The translations under genes and the position numbers were made by a program. From Mycobacteriales bacterium (GTDB lineage Bacteria; Actinomycetota; Actinomycetes; Mycobacteriales; SCTD01), in assembly GCA_040902655.1 (NCBI GenBank), contig JBBDWV010000016.1, positions 1 to 64,000 of the forward strand: 64,000 bases of DNA, given 5' to 3'. Every line of letters begins with the position of its first letter. Position 1 is the first letter of the stretch. Shown in pieces: positions 29,148 through 35,342 of the stretch. A model generated the notes under the pieces. The model saw only the letters and a program-made list of their open reading frames with translations. It did not search any database and was not told the DNA's origin.

Positions 29148-29446
29148 ATGATGGGCCGTATGGCTGCTGCGTTCGCTCACTCGGGTCCGTGGAACATCCA
29201 CCAGTGGCTCGGGTGGGACCGCTGCGCCAACGCCCGTTGCCAGACCGAGCTCGGCGTGGACCACGTCACGCTGACCACACGGCGCATGTCCGCCGCTTCT
29301 GCTGTGTCGAGCACATCGCCGAAGGACAGGCGGCGTGGAACGACGTGCTCCACCAGGCCCAGGTCGACGGCAGCGGCGAGCAGGCAGCGCTGCACGCGCT
29401 GTTCGGCCCGCCGATCAAGGACCGAACAGGCCCACGCGCTCAGTAG
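29148..29446 (+). pseudogene. Small Cys/His protein gene broken by a frameshift
   Basis: The gene is divergent from jetA. One frame encodes MAAAFAHSGPWNIHQWLGWD followed by CANARCQTELGVDHVTL. The coding signal then moves to the -1 frame near 29275-29290 and continues as HVRRFCCVEHIAEGQAAW and ALHALFGPPIKDR to a TAG. Joined, this would be a protein of about 98 residues with a CxxxxC and a CCVEH, a plausible zinc site. No family was recognised. The shift could be a real lesion, a sequencing error, or less likely programmed frameshifting; no obvious slippery heptamer was seen. Confidence 0.5.
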
Positions 29447-29492
29447 CTCGCACCGGCACCCTGGCGGTCGAGCTGCCATAGTGCCAGATAAC

Positions 29493-29678
29493 CTACGTCA
29501 GGTAGCCCTCCGTGTGCAGGGCGATGATCTCGTTGCCGGCTTGCCAGCGGAGCTCCTCGATGAGGGCGTCCTGCTCTGCGTCGACCGCGGTCAGTCGGCT
29601 CCGCAGCTCCAGTTCCAGTCGGCGGCTCTCACCCAGGGCTCGGTTGATGCTGGTCAGGTGAAGGGCTCGTCGCCCCAC
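29493..29678 (-). CDS. Short helical protein overlapping the beta-flower gene
   Basis: This 61-residue reading frame starts at a GTG inside the last codons of the beta-flower gene, which it overlaps by 25 bp. The peptide INRALGESRRLELELRSRL and AVDAEQDALIEELRWQ has the heptad pattern of a coiled coil and normal high-GC codon use, so it looks translated. No clear Shine-Dalgarno precedes the GTG. It may be a separate small gene using translational coupling, or the displaced C-terminus of the upstream gene after a frameshift. No family was recognised. Confidence 0.45.
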   Translation of the reverse strand: MGRRALHLTSINRALGESRRLELELRSRLTAVDAEQDALIEELRWQAGNEIIALHTEGYLT

Positions 29679-29929
29679 ATCGCCGAGCCAGCTCGGTCCG
29701 CCGACGCTGAGCCGGCGCTCGCGCTGGTGGCAAACGGCGAGCCGACGCTCGCGCTGTCGGTGCTGCGGTACACGGCGCGGTCGCCCACGATGGTGGCGGC
29801 GTACCGCCCGTTGGGCGCGTAGATCTTGTTGCCGCGGCGACGCCCGACGTGACGGCCGTTGCGGTCGAAGACGTTGTCTCCGCTGAGCTTCAGCGGTGCT
29901 CCGTTCTTGATGTACAGGCGCTCGCTCAT
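29654..29929 (-). CDS. 4-fold beta-flower domain protein
   Basis: This 91-residue protein carries four short repeats of the type x-h-x-x-x-G: LYIKNGAPLKL, NVFDRNGRHVGR, KIYAPNGRYAAT and AVYRSTDSASVGS, as in proteins named 4-fold beta flower. Their role is unknown, though they often appear near mobile or defence genes. The last 30 residues are Ser/Ala-rich and end WGDEPFT. A strong GGAGGAG lies 3 bases before the ATG. The palindrome at 30011-30028 lies 82 bp upstream and may control it. The overlapping short frame downstream leaves the natural C-terminus open to question. Confidence 0.65.
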   Translation of the reverse strand: MSERLYIKNGAPLKLSGDNVFDRNGRHVGRRRGNKIYAPNGRYAATIVGDRAVYRSTDSASVGSPFATSASAGSASADRAGSAMWGDEPFT

Positions 29930-30010
29930 CTACTCCTCCAACGAGGTGATCGACGTGTCGAGCCGACCGTAGCCGCGGCCCCCGACACTTCCACGACCTT
30001 CGCCTGTACC

Positions 30011-30028
30011 TGTACATGGTCATGTACA
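30011..30028. promoter_or_regulatory. Palindromic operator-like site 1 (perfect)
   Basis: TGTACATG-GT-CATGTACA is a perfect 8-2-8 inverted repeat in the gap between the zinc-ribbon gene end and the beta-flower gene start, 82 bp upstream of the latter. The same motif recurs at 30445-30462 and, degenerated, at 30877-30894. The regular geometry suggests a dimeric DNA-binding protein site. Confidence 0.6.
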
Positions 30029-30074
30029 GCGCACGTGGCAGACCCCGGAAGAGCGGTGGCGTGGCGTGACGTGC

Positions 30075-30284
30075 TCAGCGCTTGCGCTCAGCCCACGTTC
30101 CCCGGCATTCCGGGCAGCTCCAGGCGAAGGTGCCCGGCTCGCTGGACCAGACGATGAGGCGGCGCGTCACATGTCCCGCGCCCCCGTCGTCGCAACCGCA
30201 CCTCGGGCACGGGTCGGAGACGTGCGGGCCGGATAAGTTCCGGGTGCGAACGCGCCGTGCCCGCTCTGCCCGAGCTGCAGTCAT
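30075..30284 (-). CDS. Small zinc-ribbon protein
   Basis: This 69-residue protein has a basic N-terminal stretch (TAARAERARRVRTRNL) and two cysteine knuckles, CPRCGC (residues about 26-31) and CPEC (about 57-60), the layout of a zinc ribbon. The ribbon core between them (RRLIVWSSEPGTFAWS) is beta-rich. Such proteins bind nucleic acid or act as small subunits; no specific family was recognised. It ends at RKR-stop. The gap to the next plus-strand gene (30285-30477) contains palindrome site 2. Codon use and compact motifs support it as real although short. Confidence 0.6.
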   Translation of the reverse strand: MTAARAERARRVRTRNLSGPHVSDPCPRCGCDDGGAGHVTRRLIVWSSEPGTFAWSCPECRGTWAERKR

Positions 30285-30444
30285 CACGTCGTGTCGCTGC
30301 CCTCTCACCCGCAGGGACAACCCCGGAGCAGGGGCTTCACGTTCACGCCTGGGTCGGCCACCCGACCGTTGAGCTCGCCCGGCCTGTTGTGGCGCGGCCC
30401 CGGTGGCGCCGCAGACGGTGCTGAGCGATCGGTGCGCCTGCGCT

Positions 30445-30462
30445 TGTACATGAACATGTACA
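30445..30462. promoter_or_regulatory. Palindromic operator-like site 2 (perfect)
   Basis: TGTACATG-AA-CATGTACA is an 8-2-8 inverted repeat ending 15 bp before the ATG of the 102-residue gene, so a bound protein would cover its ribosome-binding region and promoter-proximal DNA. Downstream bases (GACGAG) resemble those after site 3. Confidence 0.6.
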
Positions 30463-30477
30463 GACGAGGCTGCTCGA

Positions 30478-30786
30478 ATGCCGCCCGCCCGACGTCGACG
30501 CCGTATCGGGAAGACACCCGACGCCGCTGTCACGGCGGCCGTAACGGCAGCGCTGGAGCACATCCAAGCTCTGCCCACCGCGGCTGAGCGGGCACGGGCA
30601 GCGACCGACTTCATCGCCAGGTTCGACGAGGCCCGCAGGCAAATTGCCCTGGCCAGGGTGGCCGATGTCCGAGCAATGCTCGCCGAGAACACGCTGCGCG
30701 CCACGGCGTTGGCGCTGGACCTGAGTGTCAACGTGATCGTGCAGATCCGCGACGAAGACGACGTCCCACCCGCCACCCGGCGGTAG
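30478..30786 (+). CDS. Small helical protein with HTH-like C-terminus
   Basis: This 102-residue protein has a basic N-terminus (PPARRRRRIGK), then predicted helices (DAAVTAAVTAALEHIQAL; ARAATDFIARFDEARRQIALARVADVRAML), and a C-terminal segment NTLRATALALDLSVNVIVQI that resembles a helix-turn-helix (Ala-leu-Ser-turn pattern) of the sigma-region-4/HTH_23 kind. No catalytic motif is present. A perfect palindrome lies 15 bp upstream of the start, which suggests that this or another HTH protein autoregulates the gene. The Shine-Dalgarno is a moderate GACGAGG. I could not assign a family; the DNA-binding role is inferred. Confidence 0.6.
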   Translation: MPPARRRRRIGKTPDAAVTAAVTAALEHIQALPTAAERARAATDFIARFDEARRQIALARVADVRAMLAENTLRATALALDLSVNVIVQIRDEDDVPPATRR

Positions 30787-30876
30787 CCAGCTCCGCCAGG
30801 TGTCTGGTGCGCCAAGACGTCGTGGCCACATCAGGTGCCCCTAAAAAGTCGGACAGTACGGCGACCTCCCGTGCCC

Positions 30877-30894
30877 TGTACATGAGCATCTACG
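30877..30894. promoter_or_regulatory. Palindromic operator-like site 3 (degenerate)
   Basis: TGTACATG-AG-CATCTACG keeps the left arm exactly and six of eight right-arm positions of sites 1 and 2. It sits between two genes that converge (the 102-residue gene and the PIN gene), downstream of both, so it is unlikely to be a promoter operator. It may be a decayed copy or mark a lost gene start. Similarity to site 2 extends to the following GGGCGAG. Confidence 0.4.
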
Positions 30895-30943
30895 GGCGAG
30901 CTGACGGTTGCGCTGCTGCCTCGCGCCGCCCCGCCGAGCGCGG

Positions 30944-31522
30944 TCACAGCGGCGGGAGTCCTGCGTCGAAGGGACGCATCTGGACGTACACCTGCTGCCA
31001 GGTGAAGCCACCGGCGATCCACCCTGGCTGCGCCTGCTTGAGCACCTGCTTGGTGCTCCACAGGGCCAGCTGCCCCGGAGCAGCGCTGCGTCGCAACCAC
31101 CCCTGCTCGCGGGCAGCCCGGTCGCGGCCGTCCTGCTCGTCGATGAGGACGATGACGTTGGTCCCGGCCTGTGCGAGCGCGGACGCGTGCGCGAGCACCA
31201 TGATCTCGCCGAGGCTCTTGCGCGACCGGACCCGGGTCGCAGCGGGGACGCCGCTGATGCGGGTCACTGCCGCGGTGAACACCGAGGGGGTGAGCTCGTC
31301 GGACAGGATGCTGATGCGGCCGGACGCGGTGAGCTTGCGCCAGGTCGCGGCGACCGCGGTCGAGGAGAACAGCGGGTCCTTGGCCATGCCCTGCACCTCG
31401 GTGTCGATGCGCGCCGGCGCACACATCTGCAAGCCCACATGATCGGCGGCCTTGGCCAGCACGTTCTGCTGGCCGACGGCGAGGAAGTTCAAGACCGGCC
31501 CAGCGTCGAGCAGAACACTCAC
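30944..31522 (-). CDS. PIN-like domain protein (toxin-like RNase)
   Basis: This 192-residue protein is third in the XRE-ImmA/IrrE-PIN operon. It has PIN-type acidic positions: Asp6 in VSVLLDAGPVLNFL, Glu106 in SLGEIMVLAHASALAQ, and Asp128/Asp131 in VIVLIDEQDGRDRAARE, the order expected for a metal-dependent RNase. PIN proteins are often toxins of toxin-antitoxin loci. The C-terminus (after about 150) is helical with no further motif. The GTG start overlaps the ImmA/IrrE stop by 4 bp. Relationship to the DUF4411 PIN group found beside XRE-COG2856 genes is likely but not confirmed. Confidence 0.7.
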   Translation of the reverse strand: MSVLLDAGPVLNFLAVGQQNVLAKAADHVGLQMCAPARIDTEVQGMAKDPLFSSTAVAATWRKLTASGRISILSDELTPSVFTAAVTRISGVPAATRVRSRKSLGEIMVLAHASALAQAGTNVIVLIDEQDGRDRAAREQGWLRRSAAPGQLALWSTKQVLKQAQPGWIAGGFTWQQVYVQMRPFDAGLPPL

Positions 31523-32334
31523 GAGGAGGGCGACGGCGGCGCGAAGCCCGGCGGCAACAGCGGAGCGTCCTCGTCCCAGTCGTGACCGACCGTGGAGCCG
31601 GCATCGTCTGTCGCCGCTGAGAGCTCCAGCTCGGCGTCGAGGATCTCGGCCGGGACGCCGTACCAGGCTGAGAGCTCCGCGATGCCAAGCACACCGATGC
31701 GGTACCCCTCCGCTGCCCGGCGCATCAGGCTCTGGGGCGCGCGGGGCTGCGAAGACGCAGCCGACATCGCCTGGTACTGGCTGAGCCAGCCGTAGCGGGC
31801 CGCGACCGTCCCGGCGCGGAACCGGGACCACTGCTGGGAGGTGTCGTCGTCGATGAGCCTGGCGTCCTTGAGCTGGATTGCCGCGATGTGCGGCGAGACG
31901 CAGAACTCCTGCACCAGATGCGACAGCCACGCCTCGTCTACCGCGACGTCAGCCCCGTGCGGCGACACTGCAGCCAGCGGAAGGAGCAGGTGCCGGGCGA
32001 ACGCGTCGGCCTGGATCTCCTCGTCGCTGCGCACACCGGGCGGATGGTCCAGTTCGCGGTCCACGTCACCGGCCAGGATGTGCCCGAGCTCGTGCGCGAT
32101 CGACGACCGCTGCCTCATGGGGTGCTCGGTGATGGCTACGGCGATCACGGCCCGCCCGCTGAGCGGGTCCGCCATGGACAGGCCGTGCTCGGCGCCGTCG
32201 GCCGACATCGCCAGAACGTCACAGCCGACCGTGTCGTGGACGAGCTCGAAGAGGTCGCCCAGCGGACGAGTGCCAATCTCGAAGCGCTCGCGGAACGCCT
32301 CCGCGCGGCGGCGTGCCTCCTGTTCGTTGGTCAC
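31519..32334 (-). CDS. ImmA/IrrE family metallo-endopeptidase
   Basis: This 271-residue protein has the zinc protease motif HELGH at residues 81-85, in SSIAHELGHILAGDVD, and a downstream acidic ligand region EEIQADAFARHLLLP typical of COG2856/ImmA-IrrE. Family members cleave a partner XRE repressor and so relieve repression after damage or another signal (ImmA of ICEBs1, IrrE of Deinococcus). Here the partner is presumably the XRE protein encoded immediately before it, with which it shares an ATGA overlap. The last 30 residues are acidic and Pro/Ser-rich. The next gene encodes a PIN protein. Confidence 0.88.
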   Translation of the reverse strand: MTNEQEARRRAEAFRERFEIGTRPLGDLFELVHDTVGCDVLAMSADGAEHGLSMADPLSGRAVIAVAITEHPMRQRSSIAHELGHILAGDVDRELDHPPGVRSDEEIQADAFARHLLLPLAAVSPHGADVAVDEAWLSHLVQEFCVSPHIAAIQLKDARLIDDDTSQQWSRFRAGTVAARYGWLSQYQAMSAASSQPRAPQSLMRRAAEGYRIGVLGIAELSAWYGVPAEILDAELELSAATDDAGSTVGHDWDEDAPLLPPGFAPPSPSS

Positions 32335-32684
32335 GCCATCGCGACGCCCTGCTCGGTCAGGTACTCGTCCAGCTCCAGGTAGGCGTACAGCCGCTCCCGC
32401 ATCGCGGCCATCGGAGATGCTGTGCCGTCGGTTCGGGCTGCGATCCGGGCCCGGCGTCGGATTTGCGCGCCGGCGGTGATCGCCGCGGCGCGAACGCCGA
32501 GGAGGTCGGCAAGTACGACGATCTCGTCGCCCTTGAGCGGGCGCTGGCCCTGCTCGATGCGGGAGTACGTCGGCTGAGACACCTCGATCGCGTCGGCGGC
32601 ATCGTGCTGAGACACGCGCGCTGCCTCTCGAACCTCGCGTAGCCGACGGCCGAGCGCCACATGATCAAGCTCCATGACACTCAC
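32331..32684 (-). CDS. XRE-family transcriptional regulator / antitoxin
   Basis: This 117-residue protein carries an N-terminal HTH_3 domain (LGRRLREVREAARVSQHDAADAIEVSQPTYSRIEQGQRPLKGDEIVVLADLLGV, about residues 11-64). The rest (to LYAYLELDEYLTEQG) may be the cleavage or partner-binding tail. It heads the XRE-ImmA/IrrE-PIN operon and probably represses it. The start is taken at GTG (VSVMELD), since AGGAGG lies 8-9 bases upstream; an in-frame ATG three codons later is also possible. An imperfect inverted repeat spans the start and promoter, fitting autoregulation. Confidence 0.85.
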   Translation of the reverse strand: MSVMELDHVALGRRLREVREAARVSQHDAADAIEVSQPTYSRIEQGQRPLKGDEIVVLADLLGVRAAAITAGAQIRRRARIAARTDGTASPMAAMRERLYAYLELDEYLTEQGVAMA

Positions 32685-32717
32685 TGAATACTTCCTCCTT
32701 GGCTATTCACAGTGTCA
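32675..32717. promoter_or_regulatory. Inverted repeat around the XRE gene start (putative autoregulatory operator)
   Basis: The left arm TGACACTCACTGAAT (32675-32689) and right arm ATTCACAGTGTCA (32705-32717) are inverted copies, differing only by the CAC/G at the centre of each arm. The Shine-Dalgarno AGGAGG lies between them. An XRE dimer or tetramer bound to both arms would block transcription and translation starts of its own operon. Confidence 0.5.
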
Positions 32718-32741
32718 CAGCCCTACGACAGAAGCAACAGG

Positions 32742-33303
32742 CTCCGCTTAGACGGGCCCCCGTCATTGTGAACGCCCGCTCGACATCGTCGGGATCGGGG
32801 CCGTGCGCCCCGGTCGGCACTGGCACCAGGGTTACGCCGGCCTGCTCGGCGGCCAGCAGCGCGCCCCAGTACGTGGGCGACTCGATCAGCAGCGGCCGGC
32901 CTGGGCCGACCAGCGCCCGGAAGATTGAGCTCAGCCCGCTTTGACTCCCCGCGACGACTAGCACGTCGCGGGCGGAAGGCGGCGTGACGCCGATCGGGGC
33001 ACCGGCGGCGACCTGACCGGCGAACCACGTCTGCAGCTCCGGCAGCCCTGCAGCCGGGCACGACAGCGCCGCCTCGGACCTCGAGGCCTTGGCCAGTGCC
33101 GCCCTGACGAGACGCTCCGGGAGCAGCTCGCGACCGGGGTAGCCGGAGTGCAGCGCGATGGCGTCCGGCGCCCCGGCCCGCTGGGTGGACGACAGAGCCG
33201 ACAGCCGGGCGTGCGGCGCCCCAAGGGCAGCGGTCTGCCAGGAAAAATCAGCCGGGCGGGGCTGGCGCACCACGCGTCCGAGCCCTCGCGCACGACGGCG
33301 CAC
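32742..33303 (-). pseudogene. Truncated PLP-dependent aminotransferase (MocR/class I-II type)
   Basis: About 180 residues of a fold-type I aminotransferase are clear: IALHSGYPGRELLPERLVRAAL, SCPAAGLPELQTWFAGQVAAG, DVLVVAGSQSGLSSIFRALVGPGRPLLIESPTYWG, and VTLVPVPTGAHGPDPDDVERAF. The pattern is that of the aminotransferase domain of MocR-like regulators. It stops after TMTGARL, before the PLP-lysine half, and the next bases belong to the XRE operon promoter. The N-terminal helix-turn-helix expected for MocR is not recognisable upstream. So both ends are lost, and the 3' break marks a probable edge of the inserted island. Confidence 0.7.
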
Positions 33304-33769
33304 GCCTGCAGACCGGTACGGGCGCCCTCGTCGCGCCCCAGGAGATGCGGCCCGTCCTGCTTCGCCAGCGTCCGCTGACCCTTATCAGTGGCGGCACCCA
33401 TGACAGTGCCCTGCTGACGATCTGGGGGCAGGACGCGCGGATCTGGGGGACTCGCCCCAGGCGCACACCTCAGCGAGGTGCGTGAGCAGGAGCCGGCCTG
33501 ACGGCCGGCAATGGCTGAGGCGTGAGTCGCAGCGGATCCGCGCTACGGGCGGCCACTGTTCTGGGGGCATCAGAGGTCGCCGACGACGTCAGGCCGCCGC
33601 TGCCCACGCGGCGCCCGGCTCAACGGTCGAGGGTTGCTTCGACGCTGCCGGACAAGATGACGTCATCCGGACGACTTCGTCGTCACCGGATCACCCTGAC
33701 GCTCCGCGGACGAGAATGACGTCGCGGGGATGGCTCGGGTCAATGTCCCGGACCTGACACCGGACCGCT
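33304..33769. other. 466-bp stretch without a recognisable gene
   Basis: No frame gives a protein with convincing composition or motif. The left part may contain eroded upstream sequence of the aminotransferase gene. The right part holds a hairpin at 33665-33691. I see nothing else here. Confidence 0.5.
33665..33691 (-). terminator. Hairpin downstream of the SDR gene
   Basis: ATCCGG-ACGAC, loop TTC, GTCGT-(CA)-CCGGAT forms an 11-bp stem with a 2-base bulge. It lies about 80 bp beyond the SDR stop codon on the same strand. There is no T-run, which is common for terminators in very GC-rich actinobacteria. Assignment is tentative. Confidence 0.4.
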
Positions 33770-34615
33770 TCAGTCGTCGAAGTCGGCGTCCCGGGCGACG
33801 TGGTCCCACGCGGCCCACTCCGCGAGACGCTGCTGGTAGGTCGCCGGAGCGACGTCGGCAGCAAGCTTGCCGAGCAGCAGACGGCGTGGCGGCTGCGGGT
33901 CGTCCAGCACGGTCAGCAGCGCCTGCGCCGCCTTGTGCGGGTCACCGGGCTGGGTCCGCGCCAGCGAGCCCGACATCGCCGAACGGCGCGCGGCGAGCAG
34001 CTCGTCGTACTCCGGCATCGGGTTCGCCCGCACCATGCTGTCGCCGTTCCAGTCGGTGCGGAACGGGCCGGGCTCGACGATGGTCACCCCGATCCCGAAG
34101 CCGGCGACCTCCTGGGCCAGCGACTCCGAGAACCCCTCCAGTGCCCACTTGCTCGCGTGGTAGATGCCGGTGTTGAGGAAGCCGGCCACGCCCCCGATGC
34201 TGGAGATCTGGAACAGGTGACCGGCGCCTTGCGCGCGCATCACGGGCAGCACGGCCTGCGTGCACCACAGGGCACCGAAGACGTTGACCTCGAACTGGTC
34301 GCGGACCTCCTGCTCGCCCGCCTCCTCCACCGCCCCGGCGAGGCCGTACCCGGCGTTGTTGACCAGCACATCGAGCCGGCCGGTGAACGAGGTCGCCTCC
34401 GCGACGACCCGCTCGACCGCGGTTCTGTCCGTGACGTCCAGTGCCAGCGCGAGGGCGGTGTCGGGATGGGCAGCGACGAGGTCGTCGAGCTGGGCCGGCT
34501 TCCGGGCTGTCGCGACGACGCGGTCGCCGGCCTGCAGGGCGACGTCGGCGAACGCGCGTCCGAGGCCGCGGGACGCGCCGGTGACCAGCCAGGTGCGCGG
34601 GGGAGGAAGTGGCAT
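33770..34615 (-). CDS. SDR family oxidoreductase
   Basis: This 281-residue classical short-chain dehydrogenase has the NAD(P)-binding TGASRGLG near residue 11, NNAG in DVLVNNAGYGLAG, catalytic Ser in FQISSIGGVAGF, and YxxxK in YHASKWALEGF. An Arg after the first strand-helix (VVATARKPAQL) suggests NADP preference. The substrate is unknown. The sequence resembles the large group annotated as SDR oxidoreductases of the oxidoreductase/ketoreductase class. The start MPLPPPRTWLVTG is preferred to an upstream ATG 71 codons earlier. It is followed upstream by a 22-bp tandem repeat and the VOC gene on the same strand. Confidence 0.9.
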   Translation of the reverse strand: MPLPPPRTWLVTGASRGLGRAFADVALQAGDRVVATARKPAQLDDLVAAHPDTALALALDVTDRTAVERVVAEATSFTGRLDVLVNNAGYGLAGAVEEAGEQEVRDQFEVNVFGALWCTQAVLPVMRAQGAGHLFQISSIGGVAGFLNTGIYHASKWALEGFSESLAQEVAGFGIGVTIVEPGPFRTDWNGDSMVRANPMPEYDELLAARRSAMSGSLARTQPGDPHKAAQALLTVLDDPQPPRRLLLGKLAADVAPATYQQRLAEWAAWDHVARDADFDD

Positions 34616-34640
34616 GTCCCGGAGCAACCGGACCGGCGGG

Positions 34641-34684
34641 CCGGCTGTTCCGCCGTCAGGCCCCGGCTGTTCCGCCGTCAGGCC
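34641..34684. repeat. 22-bp unit repeated twice in tandem
   Basis: The unit CCGGCTGTTCCGCCGTCAGG plus CC occurs twice with no mismatch in the gap between the VOC stop codon and the SDR start. The second copy ends on the first base of the VOC stop codon. It is probably a local duplication; no function is evident. Confidence 0.8.
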
Positions 34685-35205
34685 TACGCCGGCGCGTCGA
34701 CCGGACCGGGGAGCAGCCGGCCGGCAGTGCCGAGACCGCTCCACCGACGCACCTCGCCGGCCAGGTCCAGCCGGTCCACCGGGGCGCTGTCCTCGTAGCT
34801 GCCCCAGTCCTCCCGCGGCAGCATCCACATCACCTCGAACTCGTTGCCGTCCGGGTCGGCACCGTAGATGCTCTTGGTCGCGCCGTGGCTGGACTCGCCG
34901 GTGTAGGCGCCGGCGTCGACCAGCGTCGCGCGGGCCTGTTCGAGTTCGTCGATGGTGTCCACCTGCCAGGCCAGGTGGTAGAGCCCGATCGCGCCGTCCG
35001 GCCTGGGGGCGGCAGCCGATCCGAGGCCGAACAGACCCAGGTCGTGGTGGTTGCCCGAGCGGGGCAGGCGCAGGAACACGGCGTTCGCCCGCGGCTCACG
35101 CACCACGACCTGCATCCCGAACACCTCCGTCCAGAACCGGAGCGAGCGCTCCAGGTCGCTGACGAACAGCACGGCGTGGTTGAGACGGACTGCGGCGACG
35201 GCCAT
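34684..35205 (-). CDS. VOC (glyoxalase/dioxygenase-like) family protein
   Basis: This 173-residue vicinal-oxygen-chelate protein has LNHAVLFVSDLERSLRFWTEVFGMQVV at the N-terminus, LYHLAWQVDTIDELEQA in the middle and DPDGNEFEVMWML at the end. The His of LNHAV, His of YHLAW and Glu of NEFEV are the usual metal ligands. The pattern resembles catechol-2,3-dioxygenase-like or methylmalonyl/antibiotic-resistance members, but the substrate is undetermined. I start it at MAVAAVRLNH; ATG codons 9 and 12 bases upstream are also possible. It is divergent from the MFS gene and in line with the SDR gene. Confidence 0.88.
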   Translation of the reverse strand: MAVAAVRLNHAVLFVSDLERSLRFWTEVFGMQVVVREPRANAVFLRLPRSGNHHDLGLFGLGSAAAPRPDGAIGLYHLAWQVDTIDELEQARATLVDAGAYTGESSHGATKSIYGADPDGNEFEVMWMLPREDWGSYEDSAPVDRLDLAGEVRRWSGLGTAGRLLPGPVDAPA

Positions 35206-35342
35206 ACCGACCATCATGGCGCTTCCCGTGGCCGATGACCCGCCAGGGCCGCATGATCTGGTCGACTTCGGGGTCCGCATGCCGGCCCCCGACCGGGGCA
35301 CGGTCGGGGTCACGGGTACGGGCGAGGGAGGCGGGACCAGAC

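Noticed and set aside
30305-30517. Minus-strand 70-codon frame ending NVKPLLRGCPCG
   Set aside because: The ending looks protein-like but the start overlaps palindrome site 2 and the 102-residue gene; no Shine-Dalgarno or family support.
19000-32760. Attachment-site direct repeats bounding the island
   Set aside because: Only an 8-bp GGCCCCCG was shared between the two edges, expected by chance at this GC content.
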